A stretch of 64,000 bases of DNA from Kribbella steppae (GCF_004342025.1 NZ_SLWN01000006.1:124001-188000), one strand, 5' to 3'. Positions 8,645-19,124 are shown, counted from the stretch's first letter. Program-made: numbers and translations. The notes: a model not told the origin generated them from the sequence alone.

Positions 8645-11163
8645 CTACTCCGTGGCGATTGCTTGCAGGACATCGAGGCGTGCGGCCCGGCGTGACGGCC
8701 AGACCGCCGCCAGTACGCCGACAACACCGGCAAGCAGTACGGCGGCCAGCAACTGCAGCACGGGGATGTCGAGCACACTCAGACCGTTGTCGACCATCAC
8801 CCGCTGCACGGACGCCGCGAACACGACACCGATCACCAGCCCGAGCAACGCACCGAGCAGTGTGATCGCGATCGACTCCACCCGCAGCATCCGGCTCAGC
8901 TGCGGCCGGTCCATCCCGATCGCACGGAGCAGACCGATCTCGCGGGTCCGTTCGACCACAGCGAGGGCGAGAGTGTTCACGATGCCCAGGATCGCGATCA
9001 GGATCGCCAGCGCGAGCAGCATCCCGATCACGCCGAGCGCGACGTTGACCGGCCCGCGGGCATCGGCGACGTACGCCTCCTGGTCGCGGACCCGGATCGT
9101 CGGGTAGTCCTTCAGCTCACCGAGGATCGCCTGCCCGGCCTGCGCCGCACCGGTGCTCTGGGCGAGCTCGACGTACAGCAGCGAGTCGGTCGGGGCGCCG
9201 CCGATCGCGTCGTACGTCGGCAGCGAGATGACGATCGCGTTGAGCTGGCGGTTCGGCGCGAGGATGCCGGCGACGGTGAGGCGGTGCTTCCCGGTGGTTG
9301 TGGTCAGGTCGAACGTCGCACCGGCCGACAGGTTGAGGGTCTTGGCCATCGTGCGGGGGAGCAGCGCCTGACCTGCGCCGAGTCCATCGAGGGAGCCGGA
9401 CTCGAGCTTCGCCGTGATCGGGCCGTCGAGCGTTCCGTCGCTGACCCCGCTGACCTGGACCGTGGTGTCGCCGACCTTGGCCTGCTGCTGGCGGACCCGG
9501 TGCACGGACTCGACGCCGGAGACCTTGGCGACCCGGTCGGCGACCTGCGGGCTGAAGGAGGTGGGGTCGTCCGAGCTGACGACGAGTTCTGACGTACCGA
9601 TCGCGTCGGTGATGTTCTGCTCGATGGATGCCTTGGCCGAGGCGGCGATCACGATCAGGCCGCTGATCAGGGCGACCGAGATCATCAGCGCCGACGCGGT
9701 GGCCGACGTACGCCGTGGATTGCGCTCGGCGTTCCGGCGGCCCAGTGTCACCGGGGCCTGACGACCGAACGGCGACATCAGGGCGCGGACGGCGTACCGG
9801 CTGACCAATGGACTGGTCATGACGACGCCGAGCAGCGTGATCGCGGCGGCGAACACCAGGAGGACCGCACCGGGCAGGCCATGGGCCCGCAGACCGATCA
9901 GGTACAGCACGACCGCCATCAGCAGCATGAACCCGCCGAGGAGCAGCCGGATCAGCATGGACCGCTCGGGCAGCGCGACGTCGTCGCGCAGCGCGGCCAT
10001 CGGCGGGAGCTTCCCCGCGCGGCGGGCCGCCGGGTACGCCGCGGCGACCGTGACGCCGATGCCGATCAGGTAGCAGGCGATGACCGGGCCGGCGCCGATC
10101 TGCAGCGACGCATTGGGGATGGCGAGGTCGACCCACTGGTAGAGGAATCGGATACCTGCGGCGACACCGATGCCGAGCAGGAGACCGAGGGTGGAGCCGA
10201 CCGCGCCGATCACCAGCGCCTCGATGAGAACGGTGGCAGTGACCTGCCCGCGCGAGGCGCCGATCGCGCGGAGCATGGCCAGCTCACGGGATCGCTGCGC
10301 GACGAGCATCGAGAACGTGTTGACGATCAGGAACGCGCCGACGAACAGCGCGAGCCCGGCGAACAACATCAGCACGGTGCTGTAGCCGCCGAACGCGTCG
10401 TCGAGTGCGTTCTCGCCGTCGGCGGCGACCTGCGTGGCCGTGCGGACCGTCACGGTGTCACCGATGGTCTTGGCGATCGCCTTGCTGACGGTGTCCGGGT
10501 CGGATCCGGCCGTGAGGGCGACACCGACCGAGGTCCAGCCGGGCTGGCCGAGGAGGAGTCGCTGGGCGGTCGCCGGGTCGAAGGTGACCAGCGGCGCGCC
10601 GGCCGCCACACCCGAGACGGTCGGGGTGGTGATCGCGGTGAGTTCGGCGGTGATGGCCTTGGTCGCGGTGACGACGCGGACCTGGTCGCCGACGACGTAC
10701 CCCTCGCGCGTCGCGGTCGACTGGTCGACGGCGAGCTGGGACTCACCCCACGGCGGTTTCCCGTCGAGGAGCCGGAACGGTGCCGTGCGGACGTCCCGCG
10801 GCCACGCGCCGCCGTACGTCGACAGCCCGTAGGTCTCGGTCGGCTTCCCATCCGGCGCCAGGATCTGTACGTCGCTGACCAGCAACTCCGGGTTGGCACC
10901 GGCCACACCTGGTACGGCGGCGATGCGCTCGACCACGTCGGAGGTGAACGTCGCGGGCCGGCCGGATCGGACACCGACCGGGTCGACGGGGGTGACCGTG
11001 ATGTCCGCCGTACTGCTGGAGAAGTTCTTCTTCAACGCGGCCGAGAGGGTGTTGGTGAAGACCAACGCGCCGCCGACGAACGCGATCCCGAGCAGCACCG
11101 CGACCGTGCACAGCACGAACCGCAATCGGTGTGCGAGGACCGACCGGAGGCCGAGCTTGAGCA

Positions 11164-11164
<1 letters not shown>
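8645..11164 (-). CDS. FtsX/MacB-type ABC transporter permease
   Basis: 839 residues from ATG 11164, which overlaps the stop of the ATPase gene by one base (TGATG). The open frame upstream of that ATG is antisense noise. One N-terminal membrane helix (LRFVLCTVAVLLGIAFVGG) leads into a large extracellular MacB-like domain. Then come two FtsX blocks of three helices each: around residues 255-400 (LALFVGAFLIVNTFSMLVAQ) and at the C-terminus (GIVNTLALAVVERTREIGLLRAIGM), with an extra helix pair between. It forms a complex with the ATPase encoded before it. Such pairs export lipids, peptides or antibiotics, or act as mechanotransmitters; the substrate cannot be told. Confidence 0.92.
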
Positions 11165-11907
<743 letters not shown>

Positions 11908-11935
11908 GCGACGAACCGTATCGGGACGGGGTTCC

Positions 11936-12823
11936 TCAGCCGTCGACGCCTACGAGGTCTACTCCGGCGGACTCGGCGGCGACCTCTTCGACCGAGCGGG
12001 TCGGGAGGGGCGGTGGTGTGCCACCCCAGGCCGGGCAGAGGGGTTTGTGGTCGCACCACTCGCACAGCGGCCCCGGGCTCGGGCGCCAGTCGCCGGACTC
12101 GAGCGCCCGGGTGATCGCCATCCACAGCGCCGACACCTTGCGTTCACAAGCGCGCAGATCGGCTTCGTCGGGGATGTAGCGGACGATCTCGCCGTTGCCG
12201 AGGTAGACCAGTTGCAGCATCGCCGGCACGACGCCGCGCAGCCGCCACAGGACCAGCGCATAGAACTTCATCTGGAACAGCGCCTTCGCCTCGAAGAACT
12301 CCGAGGGCGAGCGACCCGTCTTGTAATCGACCACCCGGATCTCGCCGGTCGGTGCGACATCGAGCCGGTCCACGTAGCCCCGCAGTACCAGACCTGAGTC
12401 GAGCTCGGTCTCGACGTAGAGCTCCCGCTCGGCCGGCTCCAGCGCGTTCGGGTCCTCCAAAGTGAAGTACTTGCCGAGCAGTTGGTGTGCCTCGGCCAGC
12501 CACTTGGCCAGCTCCTCGCCACTCGCGTCCTCGGCGAACAGCGCCGCCACCTCGGGCTCCGCGGCCAGCACCTGCTGCCACTGCGGCTCCAGCATCTCGG
12601 CTGCGTGCTCCAGCGTCCGCTGACCCCGCGGCAGGTCGAACAAGCGCTCGAGCACACCGTGCACGACAGTGCCCCGGACCGCGGCGGCCGACGGCTTCTC
12701 CGGCAGCCGGTCGATCACGCGGAACCGGTACTTGAGCGGGCAGCTCATGAAATCCGCGGCCCGGGACGGCGACAACGCCCCACGCGGATGGCCGTGCACA
12801 TCGGCTTCGGCTGCAAGACTCAT
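11936..12823 (-). CDS. RecB-family PD-(D/E)XK nuclease with a predicted Fe-S cluster
   Basis: 295 residues from ATG 12823. LSPSRAADFMSCPLKYRFR is the usual entry to the RecB-nuclease/Cas4-like fold. The core GYVDRLDV...IRVVDYKTG supplies the Asp and the D-Y-K of the catalytic motif, and QMKFYALVLWRL is motif III. One N-terminal cysteine (SCPLKY) and three C-terminal cysteines (LCEWCDHKPLCPAW) match the 4-Cys iron-sulfur staple of AddB/Cas4-type nucleases. There is no helicase domain and no cas gene nearby, so it is a stand-alone actinobacterial RecB-like exonuclease. Its start codon and ribosome binding site lie inside an 85-bp dispersed repeat, and a 27-codon frame overlaps the start. Confidence 0.88.
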   Translation of the reverse strand: MSLAAEADVHGHPRGALSPSRAADFMSCPLKYRFRVIDRLPEKPSAAAVRGTVVHGVLERLFDLPRGQRTLEHAAEMLEPQWQQVLAAEPEVAALFAEDASGEELAKWLAEAHQLLGKYFTLEDPNALEPAERELYVETELDSGLVLRGYVDRLDVAPTGEIRVVDYKTGRSPSEFFEAKALFQMKFYALVLWRLRGVVPAMLQLVYLGNGEIVRYIPDEADLRACERKVSALWMAITRALESGDWRPSPGPLCEWCDHKPLCPAWGGTPPPLPTRSVEEVAAESAGVDLVGVDG

Positions 12824-12903
12824 CCACGTCCTCGCTTCGCTCCGGGCGCGGCTGAGGCACGAGACACCCTGTGCTTGATGATGAACTCGCTTCGCTCGCT
12901 CAT
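12819..12903 (-). repeat. 85-bp dispersed repeat carrying a 27-codon upstream frame and the next gene's start (copy 1)
   Basis: Read on the minus strand this is the same length as, and 73 of 85 bases identical to, 61046-61130 before eccD. The last 33 bases, with GAGCGAAGCGAGGACGTGGA and the ATGAG start, are identical. Each copy opens with ATGAG and codes for 27 residues ending in APGAKRGRG. The frame stops at a TGA that overlaps the next gene's ATG (ATGA, 12820-12823). The element therefore supplies the ribosome binding site, the start codon and possibly translational coupling for the RecB-family gene. Confidence 0.75.
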
Positions 12904-13062
12904 GCCTGCACCCTAGGCGAGCCAACCGACACTTCGCGTGCACCCACCCCGAGCCTGTGGAAAACCGGTCCGACGCTCCCAGGAAACTCACAGCGGACTT
13001 TCGGCAAACCATCGGCTCGGGTTGCCAGGCTGGTGCCAACAAACACCGGCAAGGAGCCTCTG

Positions 13063-13914
13063 ATGACCCCTCCGCAGAAACCGCCCCGCGAACACGACCT
13101 GGGCCTGGAGTACGACCTCGGCACGCTGCAGCGACGGCGGTTCCTCGGCCTGTTCGCCGGCGCCGGCCTCGCCGTCGTGGCGGGTTGCTCGACCGACAAC
13201 GCCACGGACTCGGCCACCAGCGGTACGACGACCACGACCTCGAGCACCCCGAGCGCGACCACCAGTACGACGACCGGCACGACCACCGACGTGGACGAGA
13301 TCCCGCAGGAGACGGCCGGCCCGTACCCGGGTGACGGCTCCAACGGCCCGAACGTGCTGACCGAGTCCGGCATCGTCCGCAAGGACATCACCAAGTCCTT
13401 CGGCTCCGCCTCGGGCGTCGCGGCCGGCGTACCGCTGACCGTCGAACTCACGATTTTGGATGCCGACAAAGACACGCCGCTGGCCGGCGCTGCCGTCTAT
13501 CTGTGGCACTGCGACGCGGAGGGCCGCTACTCCCTCTACTCCGACGGCGTCACCAACGAGAACTACCTCCGCGGCGTCCAGGCGGCCGACGCGAACGGCA
13601 AGGTCTCCTTCACCTCGATCTTCCCGGCCGCGTACATGGGCCGCTGGCCGCACATCCACTTCGAGGTGTACTCGAGTCTGTCCGAGGCGACCGCCGCCGG
13701 AAAGATCAGCGCGACCTCACAGCTGGCCTTCCCGGAGGACGTTTGCAACACCGTGTACGCCACCGAGGGGTACGACGGCAGCGCGCAGAACATGCAGCAG
13801 ACGTCGCTCGAGGACGACAACGTGTTCGGCGACGACGACGGCGTACACCAGCTCGCCACCGTCACCGGGGACGTCAGCAGCGGGTACGTCGCCAAACTGA
13901 ACGTCGGGGTCTGA
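13063..13914 (+). CDS. Tat-exported lipoprotein, intradiol ring-cleavage dioxygenase family
   Basis: 283 residues from ATG 13063 (AAGGAG at 13051-13056). RRRFLGLFAGAGLAVVAGC joins a twin-arginine motif (residues 24-26) to a lipobox with Cys42, so the folded protein is probably exported by Tat and lipid-anchored outside. A Ser/Thr-rich tether (~residues 43-80) follows. The catalytic domain has ETAGPYPGDG, VYLWHCDAEGRYSLYSD and GRWPHIHFEVY, which hold the Tyr and His iron ligands of catechol/protocatechuate dioxygenases. Extracellular members of this family act on aromatic or quinone-like compounds. The substrate is unknown and no aromatic pathway genes adjoin it. Confidence 0.88.
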   Translation: MTPPQKPPREHDLGLEYDLGTLQRRRFLGLFAGAGLAVVAGCSTDNATDSATSGTTTTTSSTPSATTSTTTGTTTDVDEIPQETAGPYPGDGSNGPNVLTESGIVRKDITKSFGSASGVAAGVPLTVELTILDADKDTPLAGAAVYLWHCDAEGRYSLYSDGVTNENYLRGVQAADANGKVSFTSIFPAAYMGRWPHIHFEVYSSLSEATAAGKISATSQLAFPEDVCNTVYATEGYDGSAQNMQQTSLEDDNVFGDDDGVHQLATVTGDVSSGYVAKLNVGV

Positions 13915-13972
13915 GGCGGAATTGCATGGGTAGGTAGCACGGAGTTACCGCCGGGGAAGTAGCGTTGGGTCG

Positions 13973-15127
13973 ATGCCAGATCCGCGTGAACCCCAGAGCC
14001 CCGCCCAGCCGGCCGGCCCGCCGCCGCCCGGTACCTGGGTCCTCGGTCGTATCCGCGGAATCCGGTTGACCATGCGGTTCACCTGGCTGCCGGTGGCGAT
14101 GCTGCTGGCGATCGGGTTCGCCACGATCATCGGGCAGCAGTTCCCCGACCTGGGCAACTGGCGCTACCTGGCCGCGTTCGCGTTCGTGGTCGCGTTCACG
14201 GTGTCGATCCTGGTGCACGAGCTGGCGCACGCGCTGATGGCGCTGCGGTTCGGTATCGGGGTGTCGGAGATCAACCTCGGCTTCTTCGCGGCCGGTACGC
14301 ATATCGAGGGCGAGCGGAAGTCACCGTTCGAGGAATTCGCCGTCTCGGTGGTTGGCCCGATCGCCTCGCTGGTGGTCGGCGGGCTGGCATACCTGGGCTC
14401 CCGTGCCTTCGACGAGGGCGTCGGGTACGTCGCCCTGTGGGAACTCGGAGTGGCCAACCTCATCGTCGGCGTGACCAACCTGCTGCCCGGCCTCCCGCTG
14501 GACGGCGGCTGGGTGCTGCGGGCGCTGGTCTGGAAGCTCACCGGCAACATGCACACCGGCACCATCGTGGCGGCGTGGGGCGGCCGGCTGCTCGCCATCG
14601 CGGTGTTGGCGGCGCCCGTCCTGCTGGAGGAGATCTGGGGCCGCCAACCGTCGATGATCGACTTCATCATCGCGCTCGCGGTCGGGTTCTTCCTCTGGAT
14701 GGGGTCGACGGCGTCGCTGATGCAGGCCCGGCTGAAGCGCAAGCTACCCGCGCTCCAGGTCCGGACGCTGGCGCGGCGCGCGATCGCCGTACATTCCGGG
14801 ACGCCGATCTCCGAGGCCGTCCGGCTGGCCGCCGAGGGGCAGGCCGGGGCGGTGGTGGTGATCGACGGCGAGGGCAAGCCGCACGCGCTGGTCTCGGAGA
14901 CCGCGGTCGCCGCGGTGGCGCCGAACCAGCGGCCGTGGACCAACGTCAGCGAGGTTGCGACCCGGATCGGCGCGGGCCACATCATCGGAGTCAACGACAC
15001 CGGTGAGGAGATCCTGAAGACCATCCGCGAGCACCCGGCGTCGGAGTACCTCGTCCTGGATGCCACCGGCTCTGTCTACGGCGTGCTGACCACCGCCGAC
15101 ATCGAGCGGGCGTTCCGCGGTCGCTGA
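13973..15127 (+). CDS. Site-2 protease family (M50) intramembrane metalloprotease with C-terminal CBS domains
   Basis: 384 residues. The zinc motif HELAH is at 82-86 in a membrane helix (FTVSILVHELAHALMALRFG), and the third ligand is Asp177 in LLPGLPLDGGW, the LDGG motif. About six membrane segments are seen up to residue ~250. The C-terminal ~125 residues form a pair of CBS modules (TLARRAIAVHSGTPISEAV...VYGVLTTADIERAF) that probably sense a nucleotide. This is the archaeal/actinobacterial SpoIVFB-like architecture, close to mycobacterial Rip3-type proteins. A substrate, perhaps a membrane-bound anti-sigma factor, is not evident from neighbours. Confidence 0.93.
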   Translation: MPDPREPQSPAQPAGPPPPGTWVLGRIRGIRLTMRFTWLPVAMLLAIGFATIIGQQFPDLGNWRYLAAFAFVVAFTVSILVHELAHALMALRFGIGVSEINLGFFAAGTHIEGERKSPFEEFAVSVVGPIASLVVGGLAYLGSRAFDEGVGYVALWELGVANLIVGVTNLLPGLPLDGGWVLRALVWKLTGNMHTGTIVAAWGGRLLAIAVLAAPVLLEEIWGRQPSMIDFIIALAVGFFLWMGSTASLMQARLKRKLPALQVRTLARRAIAVHSGTPISEAVRLAAEGQAGAVVVIDGEGKPHALVSETAVAAVAPNQRPWTNVSEVATRIGAGHIIGVNDTGEEILKTIREHPASEYLVLDATGSVYGVLTTADIERAFRGR

Positions 15128-15133
15128 CGGTAG

Positions 15134-15184
15134 CGGGAGCCAAGGCCCCATGACCATGCCGGCGCCGAAGGCCCGGCCAAAAGC
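15134..15184 (-). repeat. Partial copy of the cmk-plsC dispersed repeat
   Basis: On the minus strand this reads GCTTTTGGCCGGGCCTTCGG and on through a GGTCATGGGGCCTTGGCTCCC block, closely matching 29928-29980 and 30006-30060 on the plus strand. It lies between the protease gene and trmI, 20 bases before the trmI start. Only the first half of the repeat unit is present here, and in the opposite orientation to the following gene. It therefore does not supply a start codon, unlike the copies before plsC. Confidence 0.65.
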
Positions 15185-15204
15185 AGAGTTAAGGTGAGCG
15201 CCTT

Positions 15205-16167
15205 ATGGCTGACTTGCGCGACTTTCCCGACCAGGCGTATTCCGGGGTCCACCACGGCCCGTTGCAAGCGGGGGAGTGGATCACCCTGCAGGACTCCAAG
15301 GGCCGCCGGCACTCGGTGTTCCTGGAGCGCGGGAAGATCTTCCACACCACCAAGGGCGGGATCGCGCACGACGACCTGATCGACGGTCCCGACGCTGTGG
15401 TGATCAAGTCCAAGGGCGGCGTGGAGTACCTCGCACTCCGTCCCCTGATGGCTGACTACTCCGTTTCCATGCCGCGTGGTGCCGCGGTGATCTACCCGAA
15501 GGACACGGCCCAGATCGTCACCATGGCCGACATCTTCCCCGGGGCGAAGGTGGTCGAAGCGGGTGCCGGCTCCGGTGCGCTGACCACCGCGCTGCTGCGC
15601 GCGGTCGGGATCCACGGGCAGGTCATCTCGTTCGAGCGGCGGGAGGACTTCGCCGAGGTCGCGCGGAAGAACGTGACCGGTTTCTTCGGCGGTGAGCACC
15701 CCGCCTGGCGGCTCGAGGTCGGCGATCTGGTCGAGAAGCTGAACGAGCAGGACGTGGACCGCATCGTGCTGGACATGCTGGCGCCCTGGGAGTGCGTTGA
15801 CGCGGCAGCAGAGGCCCTGTCACCCGGTGGGGTGCTCTGTGCCTATGTCGCTACCACGACGCAGCTGAGCCGCTTTGTGGAGACGCTGAGGGCCCATGGC
15901 GAGTTCACCGAGCCGCGGGCCTGGGAGTCGCTGGTCCGGGACTGGCACGTCGAGGGACTGGCCGTCCGGCCGGGGCATCGGATGCAGGGTCATACCGCGT
16001 TCCTGGTCACTGCGCGCAGGATGGCGCACGGTGTTCAGGCGCCGCGCAAGAAGCGCCGTCCGGCCCCTGGTGCCTACGGCGACGACTACAGCGGACCGCG
16101 TCGTGTCACGGGCCGCGCTTCGGATCGTCCTGAAACCTCCGAAGACATGCCGACAGCAACGGATTGA
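15205..16167 (+). CDS. trmI: tRNA (adenine-58-N1)-methyltransferase TrmI
   Basis: Uses S-adenosylmethionine to make m1A58 in the T-loop of tRNAs. 320 residues; start ATG 15205. The N-terminal beta-rich domain (GEWITLQDSKGRRHSVFLERG, GVEYLALRPLMADY) precedes a Rossmann methyltransferase with the SAM-binding motif KVVEAGAGSGALTTALLRAV. VDRIVLDMLAPWE is the DxxL/APW block of the TrmI family. The C-terminus is basic and disordered. In actinobacteria trmI commonly lies just before arc, as here (93 bases apart), so the order supports both calls. Confidence 0.93.
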   Translation: MADLRDFPDQAYSGVHHGPLQAGEWITLQDSKGRRHSVFLERGKIFHTTKGGIAHDDLIDGPDAVVIKSKGGVEYLALRPLMADYSVSMPRGAAVIYPKDTAQIVTMADIFPGAKVVEAGAGSGALTTALLRAVGIHGQVISFERREDFAEVARKNVTGFFGGEHPAWRLEVGDLVEKLNEQDVDRIVLDMLAPWECVDAAAEALSPGGVLCAYVATTTQLSRFVETLRAHGEFTEPRAWESLVRDWHVEGLAVRPGHRMQGHTAFLVTARRMAHGVQAPRKKRRPAPGAYGDDYSGPRRVTGRASDRPETSEDMPTATD

Positions 16168-16260
16168 TCCGCAACCGACACGTGATGGGATTCAGCTTGC
16201 CCGGTGAGGTTTTCTGGGTAAGGTCCATAGGGTCGAGCCCCACATGGTGAGGTGATGATC

Positions 16261-18000
16261 GTGGCTGGAGACGAGAGCCCTACCGCGGCAGAGCTGCGTA
16301 ACCAGGTCCGGTACCTGGAAGCCGAGGTCGCAGCGTTGCGGCGTCGGCTGCTCGAGCACCCGGCAGACAGCCGGTCGCTCGAGAGCAGACTGTCCGAAAC
16401 CCAGGCCTCCCTGGCGAGTGTCACCGCTCAGAACGAGCGGCTGGCCGAAACGCTGCGGGAGGCGCGAGAGAAGATCATCGCCCTGAAGGAGGAGGTCGAC
16501 CGGCTGGCGCAACCGCCGTCCGGTTTCGGCACCTTCCTCGGACGCAATGACGACGACACGCTGGACGTGTTCACCGGTGGCCGCAAGCTTCGGGTCGCGG
16601 CGAGCCCGTCGATCGACCTGGACGCGCTGAAGCTCGGCCAGGAACTGATGCTGAACGAAGCACTCAACGTGGTCGAGGCCTGCGATTTCGAGGTCGTCGG
16701 CGACGTGGTGATGCTGAAGGAACTGCTGGCCGACGGCGAGCGGGCGCTGGTGATCGCGCAGGCGGACGAGGAGCGGGTCGTGCGGCTCGCGTCGCCGTTG
16801 CTCGACATCCCCCTGCGCGCCGGTGACTCGCTGCTGCTGGAAGCCCGGTCCGGGTACGTCTACGAGAAGATCCCGAAGTCCGAGGTCGAGGAGCTGATCC
16901 TCGAAGAGGTCCCGGACATCGACTACACCCAGATCGGTGGCCTGACGGGCCAGATCGAGCAGATCCGGGACGCGGTCGAGCTGCCGTACCTGCACAAGGA
17001 CCTGTTCCTCGAGCACGAGCTCAAGCCACCGAAGGGTGTGCTGCTGTACGGCCCACCCGGCTGCGGCAAGACGCTGATCGCCAAGGCGGTGGCGAACTCG
17101 CTGGCCAAGAAGGTGGCCGAGCGGACCGGGGTGGAGGGGCAGAAGTCGTTCTTCCTCAACATCAAGGGTCCGGAGCTGCTGAACAAGTACGTCGGCGAGA
17201 CCGAGCGGCACATCCGGCTGGTCTTCCAGCGGGCCCGGGAGAAGGCCTCCGAGGGTATGCCGGTGATCGTGTTCTTCGACGAGATGGACTCGCTGTTCCG
17301 CACCCGCGGATCCGGTGTCTCCTCCGACGTCGAGAACACCATCGTCCCGCAGTTGCTGAGCGAGATCGACGGCGTCGAGGGCCTGGAGAACGTGCTCGTC
17401 ATCGGTGCCTCGAACCGTGAGGACATGATCGACCCGGCCATCCTGCGACCCGGCCGGCTGGACGTGAAGATCAAGATCGAGCGGCCGGACGCCGAGGCGG
17501 CCCGGGACATCTTCTCGAAGTACCTGACCACCACCCTGCCGTTGCACGCCGACGACCTGAACGAGTTCGGCGGCGACAAGCGCGAGTGCGTGAACGGGAT
17601 GATCCAGCGCACCGTCGAGCGGATGTACACCGAGGCCGACGAGAACCGGTTCCTCGAGGTCACCTACGCCAACGGTGACAAGGAGGTCCTGTACTTCAAG
17701 GACTTCAACTCGGGCGCGATGATCCAGAACATCGTCGACCGGGCCAAGAAGATGGCGATCAAGGCCTTCCTGGACGACAACCAGAAGGGTCTGCGGGTGC
17801 AGCACCTGCTGCAGGCGTGCGTGGACGAGTTCAAGGAGAACGAGGACCTTCCGAACACGACCAACCCGGACGACTGGGCCCGCATCTCCGGCAAGAAGGG
17901 CGAGCGGATCGTCTACATCCGTACGCTCATCTCCGGCAAGCAGGGCACGGAGCCGGGTCGCTCCATCGACACGGCCACGAACACGGGTCAGTACCTGTAA
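16261..18000 (+). CDS. arc: Proteasome-associated AAA ATPase (ARC/Mpa)
   Basis: Hexameric unfoldase that recognises pupylated proteins and feeds them into the 20S proteasome. A coiled coil near the N-terminus (AAELRNQVRYLEAEVAALRR) binds Pup. OB-fold domains follow, then one AAA module with Walker A GPPGCGKT and Walker B VIVFFDEMDSLF. The protein ends in GQYL, the penultimate-Tyr tail that docks into the proteasome alpha ring. I favour GTG 16261, since GGTGAGGTG at 16246-16254 then lies 6-8 bases ahead; GTG 16252 and ATG 16255 are alternatives. pup, prcB and prcA follow 2.7 kb downstream. Confidence 0.96.
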   Translation: MAGDESPTAAELRNQVRYLEAEVAALRRRLLEHPADSRSLESRLSETQASLASVTAQNERLAETLREAREKIIALKEEVDRLAQPPSGFGTFLGRNDDDTLDVFTGGRKLRVAASPSIDLDALKLGQELMLNEALNVVEACDFEVVGDVVMLKELLADGERALVIAQADEERVVRLASPLLDIPLRAGDSLLLEARSGYVYEKIPKSEVEELILEEVPDIDYTQIGGLTGQIEQIRDAVELPYLHKDLFLEHELKPPKGVLLYGPPGCGKTLIAKAVANSLAKKVAERTGVEGQKSFFLNIKGPELLNKYVGETERHIRLVFQRAREKASEGMPVIVFFDEMDSLFRTRGSGVSSDVENTIVPQLLSEIDGVEGLENVLVIGASNREDMIDPAILRPGRLDVKIKIERPDAEAARDIFSKYLTTTLPLHADDLNEFGGDKRECVNGMIQRTVERMYTEADENRFLEVTYANGDKEVLYFKDFNSGAMIQNIVDRAKKMAIKAFLDDNQKGLRVQHLLQACVDEFKENEDLPNTTNPDDWARISGKKGERIVYIRTLISGKQGTEPGRSIDTATNTGQYL

Positions 18001-18014
18001 GTCCGTCGTACCGG

Positions 18015-18045
18015 CTGCCCCTGGACATCCACTGTCCAGGGGCAG
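18015..18045 (+). terminator. Perfect hairpin after arc, probable terminator
   Basis: CTGCCCCTGGACA and TGTCCAGGGGCAG form a 13-bp perfect stem with a 5-base loop, beginning 15 bases after the arc stop. There is no T-run, which is usual in high-GC actinobacteria. Its place straight after a long gene and before a gene without a clear ribosome binding site supports transcription termination. Confidence 0.65.
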
Positions 18046-18150
18046 TCGCTGTCGTGGCAGGACAGCTGTTCGGTGCTCTCGGGTGCTGCAGGGGACTGGC
18101 CGGGGTTTCCCCGGATTCCTCGGCGGCACCCGTCGACGTACCGTGCTGCT

Positions 18151-18513
18151 ATGGCGACGGACGAGGTGCGCAAGGACCTGCGGGCGGCGGCGGCCGCGCG
18201 GCAGGAGTTGGGGCCGGAGTACGAGGAAGAGATCATCGACAGCTTCCTCGAGAAGCTCGACGCGCGGGACGCCGCGCGCCGGGGGCAGGATCTCGAGTTC
18301 CGGCAGCAGGACCGGGCCCTGGAGATGGCCGGTCTGAAGCCCCGGGAAACCGATCCGGGCGGCCTCGCCCTGGCGATCATCTCGGTCGTCGCGGCCATCC
18401 CGATCACCGCCATCAGCGCGGACATGCTCGGCCTGCAAGGCCTCATCGTCTGCTGGGCGGGCCTGGTCGGCATCAACCTCGCCCGCACCGCCGCCCGCCG
18501 CACCACCCGCTGA
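18151..18513 (+). CDS. Small hypothetical membrane protein
   Basis: 120 residues from ATG 18151. The first 80 are charged and helical (EVRKDLRAAAAARQELGPEY, with Asp/Arg-rich DARDAARRGQD). Two hydrophobic segments follow: LALAIISVVAAIPITAI, and GLIVCWAGLVGINLA ending in basic residues. This is the layout of small actinobacterial integral membrane proteins related to DUF1707-like or phage-shock-type helpers, but I do not recognise the family. No strong ribosome binding site is seen; codon use supports a real gene. Function unknown. Confidence 0.6.
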   Translation: MATDEVRKDLRAAAAARQELGPEYEEEIIDSFLEKLDARDAARRGQDLEFRQQDRALEMAGLKPRETDPGGLALAIISVVAAIPITAISADMLGLQGLIVCWAGLVGINLARTAARRTTR

Positions 18514-18556
18514 TCGGCCGTCAGAGCCGCATCAGCACCCCGCTGAGGCGTGATCG

Positions 18557-19051
18557 TTACACCAGGCTCCTGATGTACGGACCGAGCAGGGCGGTGGTGT
18601 CGGGGACGAACGGCCACTCGTCAAGGCGTCGTACGAGCTCTGCAGGGGACATCCAGGCGCCCCAGGACACCTCTTCGGGCTGGTGGGTCACCGGGCCGTC
18701 CCAGACGCAGGTGTAGAGGTACGCGTGGTAGTTCGTGGACTCGTCGGCGTAGTCGCCTTCCGGCAGCTTGACCAGGTTCACCCCGCTGATGCCGAGCTCC
18801 TCGGCCAACTCCCGTACGACGGCCTCGTACGGATCCTCGCCGGCGGCTATGACACCACCTGCCGAGAAGTCGTAACACGACGGGAAGACGTCCTTGGTCG
18901 GCGTCCGGCGATGCACGTAGATGTCGCCGGCCGGATTCCGGACGAGTACGCCGGTCGCCGAGTGCCGCAGATTCTCCCGGCGCATCACCGATCGCGGTGC
19001 CGATCCGGTGACATGGTTGTCTTCGTTCAGGATCGCAACGATTTCGTCCAC
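18557..19051 (-). CDS. Nudix hydrolase
   Basis: 164 residues. The Nudix box GGVIAAGEDPYEAVVRELAEELGI fits GX5EX7REUXEEXGU in full, so pyrophosphohydrolase activity is expected. The N-terminal part (MRRENLRHSATGVLVRN, IYVHRRTPTKDVFPSCYDFS) resembles the YfcD/isopentenyl-diphosphate isomerase-like branch of the superfamily. It is convergent with the small membrane protein gene and divergent from dop, with 73 bases between its start and the dop start. The substrate is unknown. Confidence 0.88.
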   Translation of the reverse strand: MDEIVAILNEDNHVTGSAPRSVMRRENLRHSATGVLVRNPAGDIYVHRRTPTKDVFPSCYDFSAGGVIAAGEDPYEAVVRELAEELGISGVNLVKLPEGDYADESTNYHAYLYTCVWDGPVTHQPEEVSWGAWMSPAELVRRLDEWPFVPDTTALLGPYIRSLV

Positions 19052-19124
19052 CCGCGAAGTTTCACACGTAACCCTGTGGACACAGCAACGGCTTTAGTCG
19101 CCTCCACCGCGTAGGCTCGTTCGC

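Noticed and set aside
12871..13062. N-terminal extension of the dioxygenase reading frame
   Set aside because: It begins in the 85-bp repeat and would hide the twin-arginine signal deep inside the protein. AAGGAG before ATG 13063 gives a normal start.
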